From assembly GCA_028023455.1 (NCBI GenBank), contig JAQFVV010006246.1, forward strand, positions 2,963,501 to 3,027,500: 64,000 bases of DNA. Reading direction: 5' to 3'. This DNA comes from Epiperipatus broadwayi. Lineage: Eukaryota; Onychophora; Udeonychophora; Euonychophora; Peripatidae. How positions within the stretch are numbered: the first letter of the stretch is position 1; each line of letters opens with the position of its first letter. Shown piece after piece: positions 26,400 to 38,378 of this stretch. Below the pieces are notes generated by a model. The model was not told the DNA's origin and made no database searches. It saw only the letters and a program-made list of their open reading frames with translations. Made by a program: the position numbers and the translations under genes.

Positions 26400-28250
26400 T
26401 GATATAAAGTGATTTTGTACAGAAAAAAAAAATAATACAAACAAATTTTGTACAAGTGTGAATTTTTGATTATCTTCTGATTATCAGTTCTCAATTAACA
26501 GCTCATGTTCTGCAGTTCATGCATCACTCATTCTTATAGTGAATAACAAATGTAATCCAATAAATCCTTAGTAGGCTTTTGCCCATGAATTGCCTTCATA
26601 TAATCATTTTAATAATCACCTGTAATGTCATGTGCACTTCACTGCTGGAAGGGCACAGTTCTATAATCAGATATGGCTCAGAAACTCAATATTGATCATC
26701 TTTATTATCTTTTAAACAGTGTCCACTGGATAAGATGTTCTCAGTCAGAAGAATTAAGCATCATTATTTGATGTTCATAATTTATTCATATGGTCAGCTG
26801 GCATACTTCTATTACAAGATGGACTGTTAATCCATATTGATTTTATCATAAATACAGATATAGGAATCTTCTAGCTAAAAGAAGCAAATACCTGAGGTGA
26901 CTAAAAATTATTAAATGTAATTGGTTTTTTAATTCACTAAAACTTTTTATTCTCTGAGTGTACTATCATATGCCTTAATACAGTGCAATAGTTGTGAGGG
27001 CAAATATCCAACTATGTACAAGAACTGTTTCTTAACACAAATATCTGTGGAGTAATTATTTAAAAACAAATATGCACTGGTGTGCCCACAGCAAGAATAA
27101 GTATTTCCAACAATGATTCATTCAAGTCCATATTCATTTTCACCAAGAACTTATAGGCTGTCATTGCACCAGTGTGAAAATGTTTAATTAGACACTGCTG
27201 ATAATCATTTCCAGACATTCATAAGCTTTGTAATTTTCTGCATCTATTCATTCATTTACAAGCATCCAGGTAAGTGAGTTTAAAATCATCTATATAATAC
27301 TATTCAGGGCATGACTTTCTCCAACTATTTCAACATGAAGAAGGTGCCCATTTCATATTGACATTTTATATCCATTACTCTATTAATCATAAGCACTGAA
27401 AGCAATAGTGTTGTTGATACCTATTGATTATTCTTTAATAGATATCAAATTCCATGTGTCCAGGAATGTGCTTTTAGGTATGAGAAGTTCATCCCATTTC
27501 TTGATCTTAACCAGTTTTCTAAAAACAATATTCATCATCTTGAAAGATTAAACCGCAGAATGCCTTCTTACACCTCGCCATCCATATTATATAGTTCAGA
27601 AATATAGATAGCCTGATATTGGCAAAAACTCTGGATTTGATACAGTCTTTAATTGAGGTGATCAAATAGTAATCAATCTTAATATTATCATATATCGTTT
27701 TTTTTATTCTTCAGAGTCCAGTGCAAGAGTAAACAAGATATTCAAATGTCTCATCCACCTGACTACACAATGGACATATGGGATCTAACTTGGATATGCC
27801 TCTTCTAGCAGATTAGGAACCAATTAGTGCTGATGGACTGCATATTGATTTTTATAACAAAATCTAGATATTTAGGTTCCATGAACCAGAATTTAAAGAG
27901 AGAAATCTTTTGATTTGTTATACTTAATTTCCCCTGGATTTGTATACCAGGTGGATTAATAACAAAGTATCCTTCCCATATCTTGATTTTATTTTTAAAA
28001 GTATCTTTTGTTATAGGAATGTATTTTTTTACTAGATCTAGTGACCTGCCTACTACATCCTTAGTACTAGGTGGAGGTCGGTCTATGGGAATAACTGGTA
28101 GAGTAATTTGATCGTAATTGAAGACATTTGATAATACGACTAATATATTAAATGATTTCTGATATTAAATAGAAGCGATGGAATGAAATGACATTCCATT
28201 AAGTTTCTTGTGTTGCTGCATTTGTTTAATACTAATAGCAGCAATATTTC
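26400..28250 (-). pseudogene. Probable degenerate LINE with C-terminal zinc knuckle
   Basis: The minus-strand translation near 27,795-27,710 reads DPICPLCSQVDETFEYLVYSC. This fits the C-X2-C and EHL-X-C type knuckle that follows the RT in several LINE families. Flanking translation is broken by many stops. Upstream, FKFWFMEPKYLDFVIKIN and a proline-rich DRPPPSTKDVVGRS segment are suggestive but not diagnostic. No RT catalytic box was recognised. The stretch fills the rest of the gap between the two halves of the old RTE copy. Family unknown. Confidence 0.42.
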
Positions 28251-28254
28251 CTTT

Positions 28255-29070
28255 CCAGATACTCTCATTTTTAATAGTATTTATCTCCCTAATTTTGCAT
28301 TAACATGCAGTCATTTACATTTCATTATCGACTACACCTTTCTGTTTTGAATCTATTAAGACCATTATTATCATAAAAGACATATCTTTCTTAATAATTC
28401 ATTTGGATGTTTTCATATCCATTTCCATTTAGCATTTTTCTTAAAGGAAAAAATCATAATATATAGATTTTCTTTTTCTGTGAAGTCCATAAATCTATGT
28501 TCCCTCTTGTTTTTATCTCCATGGTGAAATTTATTCACATTATTTTTCAATTATCTTCCATTTTTAGCATTAAAATCTAACATGACAATTTAAAAATGTT
28601 ATTTAATGTAATCATTAGCATTTGTGCATCTATATAAAAATTGTTTATATCAACACAATGAAAATTTATTGTAGCACTAAGATAAATAATTTGCATCATA
28701 TCTTCAGCTAAGTTGAATGATCACTAATCTTGCTTCTATGTTTAATATACCATAATCTCCACAATGTTGTTCTTCCATTTTGTATTCCTAATAAATTTTT
28801 CTTCACTTGTGATTTAATAATTATGACTTTATTGTAAAATACATATTTTTGTTTGAAATGAATTGACCCATCATTTTTTCTTGTAAAAAGTCTAACAATA
28901 CCCTATTTAATATTAGATAATTATTTTCCGATTCATGGAATTTTTTTCATCAAAATAAATTAGAAGTTGTAGGTAGTCAATCAAATGGCACCCTAGGTTC
29001 TTAGCATCCTCTGCTTCTGGTCAACTACTTGGCTGATGACTTCATAGTCTCCTGAAAATAAGAACCTTAA
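28255..29070 (-). pseudogene. Degenerate RTE LINE copy, 5' part (continuation)
   Basis: This is collinear with positions about 60,640-61,505 of the intact RTE. Matches include the block encoding the HLNFG-type endonuclease (TTTGCATTAACATG, TCATTTGGATG, TAGCATTAAAATCTAACATG) and the untranslated or early coding block around CAAATGGCACCC (compare 61,407) up to CATAGTCTCCTG. It resumes close to where the 22.7-24.5 kb part stops, so the two are pieces of one insertion. Heavily mutated. Confidence 0.7.
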
Positions 29071-29564
29071 ATAAATATAGTACATTCTTTTACATCTTAA
29101 CTGTTTACATCATCTATACACGATGAATATGTAAATCAGACAGTTTCATTTGATTTAACACACTATCTTCATATTCCTCATTATGGTCATAATTAAAATG
29201 CTTTCCCATTATGTTTCTCCATACAATTTTCTTGGAAATTCTCTTTAACTCCGTATAACATACAATTTGCCTTACAAATGTTTATTTTATTTCGCTTTCT
29301 TCCTTGGTATTAAATTAATCTCTCATCGTTAACACATTTCTATCTACAATTTTGTGCTTTTAATATTTAGATAAAATTTAAATTATGGTATTTTTTTTAA
29401 AAAAAAAACAAAAAACAATATTTTTAGCTTACCATGCAAAATTGTAGCAAAAAAGTTATCTTTTTAAAATTAAATACGGCGCAGAATTTCTGGAATGATT
29501 TTATTCCATTTAGATTTAACAACTGATAAGAAGGAAACTACTTCATTCAGACATTGGCGTTACG
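29071..29564. other. AT-rich DNA upstream of the candidate exon
   Basis: No gene was recognised. The last 120 bases before 29,565 are less AT-rich and contain TCAGACA at about 29,547, loosely like an initiator element. There is no TATA box at the usual distance. Confidence 0.35.
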
Positions 29565-29659
29565 ATGCGGTTAGCACGCACCGCTGTTGTGTTTCTAATT
29601 TTATATTTGTCAGAATTTGCAGGGAGCAGTTTGAAGAATAAAAGAGAGAAATTATCGCA
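29565..29659 (+). CDS. Candidate first coding exon with signal peptide
   Basis: An ATG at 29,565 opens a short frame reading MRLARTAVVFLILYLSEFAG, followed by SSLKNKREKLS. This has the shape of a signal peptide: basic n-region, hydrophobic core of about 11 residues, small residues at A-G-S. A basic stretch that could hold a processing site follows. The frame would stop within two codons, but the stop (TAA) is part of a strong splice donor, GTAAGTAC, beginning at 29,660. Splicing there would leave phase 2. Local GC is higher than the surroundings. A secreted or membrane protein is implied, but no family can be named from 31 residues. No downstream exon was identified in this window, so it may also be coincidence. 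Confidence 0.4.
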
Positions 29660-32600
29660 GTAAGTACATTTTTTTACTATATATTTTAGTAACAACTAAA
29701 CTGCATATTTAATTAAAAAAAGCATATGGTCAGTTAGAAAATCGTGTTTTCTATACCATTTTAATCAATAGTTTTAATAATTCCCTTTTAAAAATTTAAG
29801 ATTTTTCTGATAAACTAATTCAGAATAAAATATTCAGTATGTAATAAAATTAGTTTAAAAGTATTAAAATAATATATTCATAATCATATTACGTTGGGTC
29901 AATGGTGTGTGAAAAGAAAGTTCAAATTTCTTATATTATAATGTATGTTAAGATGTTTTTCCTAATGCAAGTTGATTTACGCTTACAAACGAATGATAAT
30001 ACCACTTCATCATCCTAATAGTTTGTCATTGCTTAACATTTCGTTTTAAGTTATTCAATTATCCCAAATATTATCCTCTACAAATCTCTAACAAATGCTT
30101 GTATAAAAATTTGTTTCACATATAGAATCTGCAGGAGAATGATAATATCTTATATATATTAAAGAATATTGTAATATTTCTTGTAATATTACATACTTGT
30201 GCATTCTGTAAAGAACATGCAGAGGTTGTTTTAATTGTTTGCATTACATGGCATAATAGGAAATAATGATTTTAAAAAATGATAATTTTTCAAAAGAACT
30301 TAATGTTGTAGTCAGTAGTGCACATGAGCTTAAAACATTTTACAATTAACTAAGGATTTCCATATAAAACTTTGGATTTGTTTTAGGTTGCCAATCTATC
30401 TATTCATCTAATTATATGAGTTAATAGGTATATAATTATTTATAACTATCATGTAAACAAAATAAAAAAATTCAACCTTCACCAATTTGCAGTTTATTAA
30501 GTTGTTGATCATATTGTATTTTTCCACTGAAGAGGTCCTTGCCTTGCAGGGTACTATTTAAGAAGGTTTTATCTTTTATAATAACTATTATTATTTTCAA
30601 ATATCATCTTTTTAGCTTCTGAAATATAGCTATACTATTTTGGCTTTTGGATTGCTCTGAGAGCCAAGACACAGCAAAGAGGTAAAAACTTTCAAATGGG
30701 CTTTTTTCAGAAGTATTTTATATATTAAGTCTGGTCATTTAAAGATATCTTCAAAAATAACATGTAAATTATAATATTTTATAATCATAGAGTTTGCATA
30801 TTGAAACAAGTTAGCTTATTAACAAACTTGCATTCAAAATGAATAGGTGTTTATAAACAGTCTCAAAATTGTTTTTCTCCATGAAGCCAGTGGATTATAA
30901 ATCATTATAGAAATTCAATTACTGGTTTCTCTTTATCTGTAAATAATAATACATTTGTACTGCTTGGATTGCATTATCATATTTAAAAAAAAATATTAAC
31001 TTATATATTTAATTGTATTTTGAAAAGAAACAACAATATTCTACACATAAATTGCAAATTTAGTAAACAATCATATGCAACAGGTTCAGTTTTTTATGAT
31101 CATAAAAGAAATTAATGTCCTATAAAACTTTTACTATGACATATATAGTTACTACTTACAATTCTATTAAATAATTCTCAATCAACAGGATGCTGGTTTG
31201 TGTGAATTCAATCTGTATGATTGATTCTATTATTTCAGAAAATTTCTTTATCTTATTATTTCATCCTCATATGTAGCTTTCTTGTAGATCTTTTATATTA
31301 CTAAAAAGTCCAAGTCACTTTGTTGTCTGTCTTAATGATTAGTTTTTTTAATTATTATATTTTGCTCTCTACACTATTTAAAAATAATAAAAAAAAAAAG
31401 GTTAATTAAAATGTGGGTAACATGTAAATACTTAATAAAAGTTCTAAAAGTAGAGTGCAGTATTACACAAAATTGTAATTTCAGAACCTAGAAAATTTAC
31501 ACTAAATGATTATGATACGATACAGCCTGCAAAAAGATATAACCAAGATAAAAAATAAAAAAAAACTATAAGAAAGGATGAAGGAATAGATCGATGGTTT
31601 GAAAAAGATTAAGATTTTTAATACTTAAAGTCAAAGTATAATAAGCATAGAAATTTTTAATTCAATTATTTCTGGTCATTTACTTAAAAAGGATTTCTTT
31701 TAGTGATGCATTATAGATGTCACAATGATACAAAATCCTGTATCATTGTAATCATGGGCATTTTAGCAATCATTAGAGAGCCGATAAACTGCATAGAAAG
31801 GAGAGTTCTAACATTGACTTAGATGTCATTATTTAACTATGCTGTTCTATTGCTTAACTCAGTGGTAACTTTCTATTCAGATAATAATTAATTGAAATTA
31901 TTGAAATTCTATGATAAATTACATTTCCATTAATACATGCATCATATTCTAATCAGGTGTACTGTAATCTTGCTATAATAGTAGTGTAGCTTTTTATAGC
32001 AAAATCTATTATTTTATAGCATGAATTTTATAAATCCACAAATTATAAATAAATATATCCAAACCAATTTCATAACTTTAAATATATACTATGAAAGATA
32101 GAAACAATTTCCATTTTATGCATAATCATTATATTTTGGTAAGTAGAAATACAAAAATTAAGAGAGTAAATAATAATCCTATATCAGATTATGTGTAATC
32201 TTACGAGTAAAATTTAATATTTTTTGCAGATGCATGACATAAATATGATAGATGAGAATTTTTCAATTTTAAAAAGACAATCTCTTTTACTAAAATAGAT
32301 TGAGATACTAAATATATCCTCAAGCAGTATGTTGGAATTTGAATACATGTAAAGACATTATTAAAATTGATTAATGAGATCTCTTACATAAGACTCAATA
32401 TAGGACTTTTTATTACATTTGATATAAAACTTGAAGTTCATTTGAAGTATTGCATTTTTAAGAGTCAAGTAATGTTTTATTTTTAATATGTTATCATTTT
32501 GTACTATCTATACTTCATGATGCTTCTCGAATCTTTAGACATGTGCTCTAAAACTATCAGTTCTAATCAGATAGATTCAAAAATAAATATGAAGAGTTAA

Positions 32601-34298
32601 ATCAAGAAATTCAAGAAGAAGCATGCTTTGATTTTTTAAAATTGTCACTGCTTTTTAATTTGCAAAATATAGAAGTCGAGTACGCAAGATAATTTGAAAT
32701 AGACTGTATCATATATTAATCCAAAACTTTCCTTATTTAAAAAAAACAAACAGGAATATAATCTGCTAACAAAAGAATCTAAAATGTTTTCAAATACCAG
32801 TACATAAACATTTGATTTGATGTTAATATTATTTATTGACAAACTATCACTTCATACTTTTTAACCATATAAGATTGTTAAATTTTTATAATTTTAAATT
32901 AAATGTAAAATATTTTCGTATATATTATACAATTAAATTTCTTAAAACTGAATAAAAAACTTAGCTATTTGTAACAACAACAAGCTTAGTAAAATTTTAT
33001 TTTAAAAATATATACATTGTTTTAGTGTTTGAAATATGATTTAGTAATATTTACAAGTATAATGTATATATTGAACTTTATATGTCATTAGAAGGGATTT
33101 GAATACAGACTTTCAAGCTTACTTCAGCTATATGTGGAGATGATGATCTGGATCAACTAATGAGTGCTGGTTTAGCACAAAACATGGAGATTGTTTATTT
33201 TTTCACATGTGTGTGGTTGTGTGTATTAGTTATATACAATGGAGTGGATGGCTGAAGAGAGCAAAAGTTTGTGTTCAAATCCCCTTTAATTATATGTATA
33301 TACCATTAAAAAGATTTTAGTGGACCAAAATATTTTTACCTGTTTAGCTATATCCACTCAATAATAGGTTAATAATCATTATAACTACACTTATGACATA
33401 ATGTCACATATCTTTGGCATTATAATCATCTCTGAGAATAATTGTTAATTACAAATATTCAAATGCTTGGCTTAATATGCAGTTTGATGTATAATGGATT
33501 TCTACTGTCAATGCATACTAAGCCATTGTTGGCTTGTTTTATATATACAGTGAAGTCTCAATTCATCATTGTTTTAAAAAAATGTCAATAAATAAACAAC
33601 AAATATTTAAAAATATTAGAATGGGAACCTATTAGAAATAATTGATATGAATGAATTTAATGATTATTTAATGAAATACTGTACACATAAAAAATAACTA
33701 ATGTATTAACTTTAAATACTAGTTAAATATTATATTTTGAAATATTTCATCCTTATTATTTGTAAAATATGTAAGTGTACATATAAAGTATAATATTATA
33801 TATCAATATTATATTTATCTATGTTTAAATATCAGAGTTTATATTAATTATAGTTAAAAGATATGATTACTTTTTTTAATAAATTATCTTATCTAACCAA
33901 TATTTTTTTACAAAAAATATTTATTTAAGTGTTTTAACTTTATAAGGCAAAATAAATTAAATTGGCATTTATTTGTTTTGGACGGATTACATTTGTTTTT
34001 CAATCAATCTCTGAAAATCCAAAGACATTTAACAAAAAAATAAACATTGGCAAATAAAAAAAAAATCACTTTAAAGAATGAGTATTAAAATGAGAAAAAG
34101 ATTAAATTCACAGTTAAATGCTTTTAATAAAGAATAAAAAGTTAAAGAAAAATTTATCTCTGAATTATATAAATTATGATTGTTGTTTTTTTTTTTTTTA
34201 AAAAAAAAAAATAGAATAACAAAAATGTCATTTCAAATTTTAAAAAAACTATCCACACAGAAAAGTAGTGTATAGAACCATAATTTATCAACAATAGC

Positions 34299-34330
<32 letters not shown>

Positions 34331-37300
34331 AAAAAAAATGCATTTCTATGATGGTGACTTCATAATCAAATAAAACAATGAATATAAAAAATAATTAGTG
34401 TATTTACAATTAATTGAACTTGTTATACTAATTTTGCCAAAGATCAAATGTTCCTAACTCAATTCATAGCTAAAATTATTAAAATATTTATTCAGTGATT
34501 GGTCTCAGATATATAACTAATCAAGCAAACATTCTTGAGTTGATAAACTTAGTATTTGAAAATTTCCATCATTAGCTTAAAAAATATGTAAGAAGTAAAA
34601 TATAGTTGTTGGATTATGAAAATCTGTTTCATATTGAGAAAATCCAATAGCTAAAATATAGTTTTATCATATCAGTTATTACTAATAGATGTATTGAATT
34701 GTTAATATTTAAATTAATAATAGATGCTATCAATCATTATTAAAATTAGGGTTAGAGGAATTATTTATGTGACTTTCCTTTATTATATAATTAAATTACA
34801 TTTGCTATTATGTAAAAACCAATGGTGTTTTTATTAATTTAATAGCCATAATTTATTATATTACCATATATATATATATATGTATATATATTACTAAAAT
34901 CATCTTTTCATGTTCTATAAATTTTGAAACATTGGTTTTTAATAATCAGAAAAAAAGTACTTAATTCCCTTTATTCTCTCATTACATAAAATGTCTGAAA
35001 TCATTTTATACAAAGGCAATAATATAGATTTAAGAATTATAAAGTGAGAGAATGATTATGTACTACTGTACATAACCAAGATTAATACAATAATAAATAA
35101 ATAGTCATAACAGTAGTGATAGATGATCATTTAACAGACACTTTTACGACTAAAGTTTTAACAACTTAAAGACATACTTTGCCTACCTATACAAGTCAGA
35201 CTATAAAGCTTGAAACCTTTTTAAAAAGATATTATAATTCGAGCATCTATAAATCATGTCTATGATCTGGTTTCTAGTGTTGAAGAAATGGGCGTTTAGA
35301 AAATTTCAAGCACAAACAAGATTATGATTTTCTGTCAGGTTGTCAGTCCATAGCCCAACCAGTTGATACACTATTTGTCACTAAATGGATGATTATCTTA
35401 TATTAACTAAATGTTTTATATTGATTAAGTCAGATAGGAGTTGATGTGCTGTCTATAAAATTAAAGGTAATATATTGGTCTGGATATTCTTCAGTGCTGA
35501 GCACATGCTCTTCCACAGACTTAATGTCAAATCTGAAATTATGTCAGAATCATAAGTCAATTTAGAGTAGAATATTGTTCCAAATATGGAGACTGATGCT
35601 AAATAAGAATACGCTCTTAACATCATTTACAGTTTATTTCTGATATTTCACTTATATCTCAAGATTTTTTAATATATTATGATGTCTTCTCTACCTTTTT
35701 TTTAATGATATTAAATTTTGTAGCTTTTAACATGAAAAAGTCCATGTTGCTCACAAAAATTGATAACTATTGACTAGTTTGTAAAATTAAAATTATTTAA
35801 CTAAACAAATTAAAATATGAGATAAAGTTTGGGTTGGCATTCATTCATGAGCATACTACTACCCCAAAATTAAACTGTCATTAAAACCCCCAACTTCCAC
35901 TGAAACCTCATATTTGTTTTTTTTATATTTGAGACATACTGCTATTTGTGACTGATCTTTTACCTGATGTCCCTATCCCACAATCAATACTTGAAAGATG
36001 GAGTATTAATAATACAACTTTTATTAATTAAAAAATGCTGTTATCTGGATAAAATTACAAAAAATGGATACTTACTTGACGTAGATATAATTATTTTTAT
36101 GACTTATGTTTATATTTACAAATTAATAAATATAATTTAGATAGGTATAAATAAAGCAAAAGAAAATAAAGTTCAGTAAATACTTTTAAATTAATACATG
36201 TATTTGGCTAAAAAAAAAATGATTTAATGAAAAGATAAAGTCAAACTGCTGTGGGGGCAATGGAAAAATCACTAAATAAGTAGTTTTCGAAAATATTTTT
36301 TTATCTCTAAAAAAAAGATTAAGTAAATCTATTTGTTAAAATAGATTTGAGAAGGGGAGGGTAAATCACTGATTAAGCAAATTTGCGTTTAAACAAAGAA
36401 ATTTAAAAAATAAAAGAATAAATATTATTAACAAGAGGTTTTACTGGTATTTTTGTACCTTTTATTATAAACTAGAGGAATCAGTGTTTATCTTATAGTA
36501 GCTCAATTTTAATTCCCATCCCAAGACTATTTTCTTTATCGTTTTCAGGGAAGACTTAGGATTTAAAGTTGAAAACAGTTATGTACCTAATAATTATTCC
36601 TTTTAACTCCCTCTCTACATTAAACTAACAACTAATCCGAAATAAAATTTAAAAATCCTAATATTTTGAAGCCAAAACAACTTTCTTATTGTTATATAGA
36701 TCCAATTCCAGATATTTTAATAAACTTACTATAGGTATCTTTTTCCAGTAATCAATAAAATTGCTAATATTTGAAGTATGACTTCCACAATGTTTTTAAA
36801 GTAGTGATGAATTGTTTGCTTTTAATATTTTCAAAGTAGAGGAATTTTTTTCCATTTACTGGGAAAATAAAAACTGAAAGAAAACTTTCAAAATAACATT
36901 AAAACATCAAAGCATATTTTGTATTTTTTTTTTTTTCGAATAAAAAAATAGAAATAGATTTTTTAAAATTTATACTGCTGAAAATGTACATTTTCTAAAA
37001 TGGCAGCCTAAACCTCAAATAGTTTAAGCATAAAATTATTTTTAATGAGATCTACATTCCATAATAAAAACATATATTAACTTTTGTTACAACTTCCATT
37101 TAACCATTCATTGCAGTTATTTAATTTCTCATGGAATAATTTTTTTATTGTCTTACTTATCAAAATGTAGATTTTCATGCTTTAATGTCATTCTTGCCAC
37201 ACCTGGATTACTTTTTGGAATACAAGTTAATTTTTGAACAACACTTATTTTCAGTAATGCTTACCTATATTTATTTTATGGATTACTTTATTTATTACTT

Positions 37301-37400
37301 TTGTTTAACTTATTTTTTTGCCAACAACTAATTTCATATGAATTAAAAGCCACTAAATTCCTAGTTTAACTAATGAGTCAGTTGTAAAATTTATTGCCAT
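29660..37400. other. Long AT-rich stretch without recognised genes
   Basis: Nothing coding was recognised over nearly 8 kb; if the 29,565 exon is real, this would be intron. It contains a (CA)n run at about 34,301-34,326, AT runs near 34,867, and many homopolymer A/T tracts. A segment near 33,090-33,290 (GGATTTGAATAC and GTTCAAATCCCC phrases) loosely recalls SINE-type B boxes but could not be confirmed. A minus-strand 65-codon frame at 32,645-32,842 has no recognisable features. Confidence 0.45.
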
Positions 37401-37426
37401 CTATTACATGCTAGAGTAATCAGTGA

Positions 37427-38060
37427 TTACCAGATGCATATAAAATTCCTAATCTTAATATTTGCATTTATTAGGGTTGTTTGGAGTTCAAAATTATATT
37501 TAATTCTATTTAATTGATCATACTTAAAACATGAACTATAATCAGCTTTGGATTTTGAACCCAAATCAGTCTTCTTGAACAAATACCAGTGGAGCATTCC
37601 TGAAGCTCTGTGTATAGATTCACAAGAATTGTCCAATGTTTGCATTTATACAGTAGAGCAAAATAAAAAAAATGAATACAGATTGACCTTTCCTGATCAT
37701 GAAACATGCCATGGATCACACATTTTCTCCATCCAATGTTAGAATAATTTTTTCTGGAAGTGACAATATAAAAGAAAATACGAAGAGGCTTGGAAAATTG
37801 CAAAGTATTCACAATCCATTAACAAAAAAGATTCTTGTGTTCCATTGTCTGAAAAAGGGAATATGTAATTGTCTTACTTGCATATTATCCCTCATTTACA
37901 TATTACATTACATCAATTATATAAGCACTCCGGTATTGCACATTTTCCCTCCACACTATGACTTTGGCAGTGTTTTGCTGAAAGATGGTGTAGCGTATTT
38001 AATTAGTTTATGTTTATTATATCTTTTCATCAGAACTTGAAATCAACAAGTGCTTTAGAA
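37427..38060. other. Cluster of overlapping short open frames, origin unknown
   Basis: This segment is less AT-rich than its flanks and carries overlapping frames of 64-113 codons on both strands (for example minus 37,812-37,510 and plus 37,699-38,040). None shows a conserved motif. Reduced stop density may mark a decayed transposon coding region. I cannot name a family or choose a strand. Confidence 0.25.
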
Positions 38061-38214
38061 TTACATAAATCTAAACCCAATTTAGAAACTATGTATGTTA
38101 ATATTTTTCTGAAGGTTTGTGATGATGGTGTTCTAGTTGTATTTTTATATTGGACTATTTCCATCATCTAATATTTCAAATACATTCAACTGTTAGTAAT
38201 AGCACATCAAACTG

Positions 38215-38378
38215 GTAAGTATATGCACAGTGTTTTGAGAGGTATTATTCTTCCCTCTTCTTCAGGTGTTGCTGACCTGATCAGTGACAGTACTAGTATG
38301 GGATTCAAACCTGGACTCATAGATTGTTGAGTATTGAATTATAAGATAATGCTCTAATCAACTGAGCCATCCTGCCAA
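38215..38378 (-). mobile_element. tRNA-derived SINE
   Basis: On the minus strand the element starts with a tRNA-like head. TGGCTCAGTTGA (complement of 38,358-38,369) fits an A box, and GGTTTGAATCC (complement of 38,301-38,311) fits a B box. They lie about 50 bases apart, as in tRNA-derived Pol III promoters. The body continues to 38,215 and shares the CAACACCTGAAGAAGAG phrase with the copies at 6.6-6.9 kb. It lacks a coding frame and would depend on a LINE for mobility. The anticodon arm is not tRNA-like, so it is not a functional tRNA gene. Confidence 0.65.

Noticed and set aside
30614-30683. Second exon of the candidate gene at 29,565 (acceptor-like TTTTTAG and AGGTAAAAAC donor)
   Set aside because: Joining it in the required phase gives an immediate stop codon, so it does not continue the frame.
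37427-38040. Host exons in the overlapping frames
   Set aside because: Frames of similar length exist on both strands, no motif or good splice-site pair was found, and the composition suits a decayed transposon equally well.
38301-38369. A tRNA gene on the minus strand
   Set aside because: A and B box-like motifs are present, but the acceptor and anticodon stems do not form. The body is shared with another copy, so it is a SINE.
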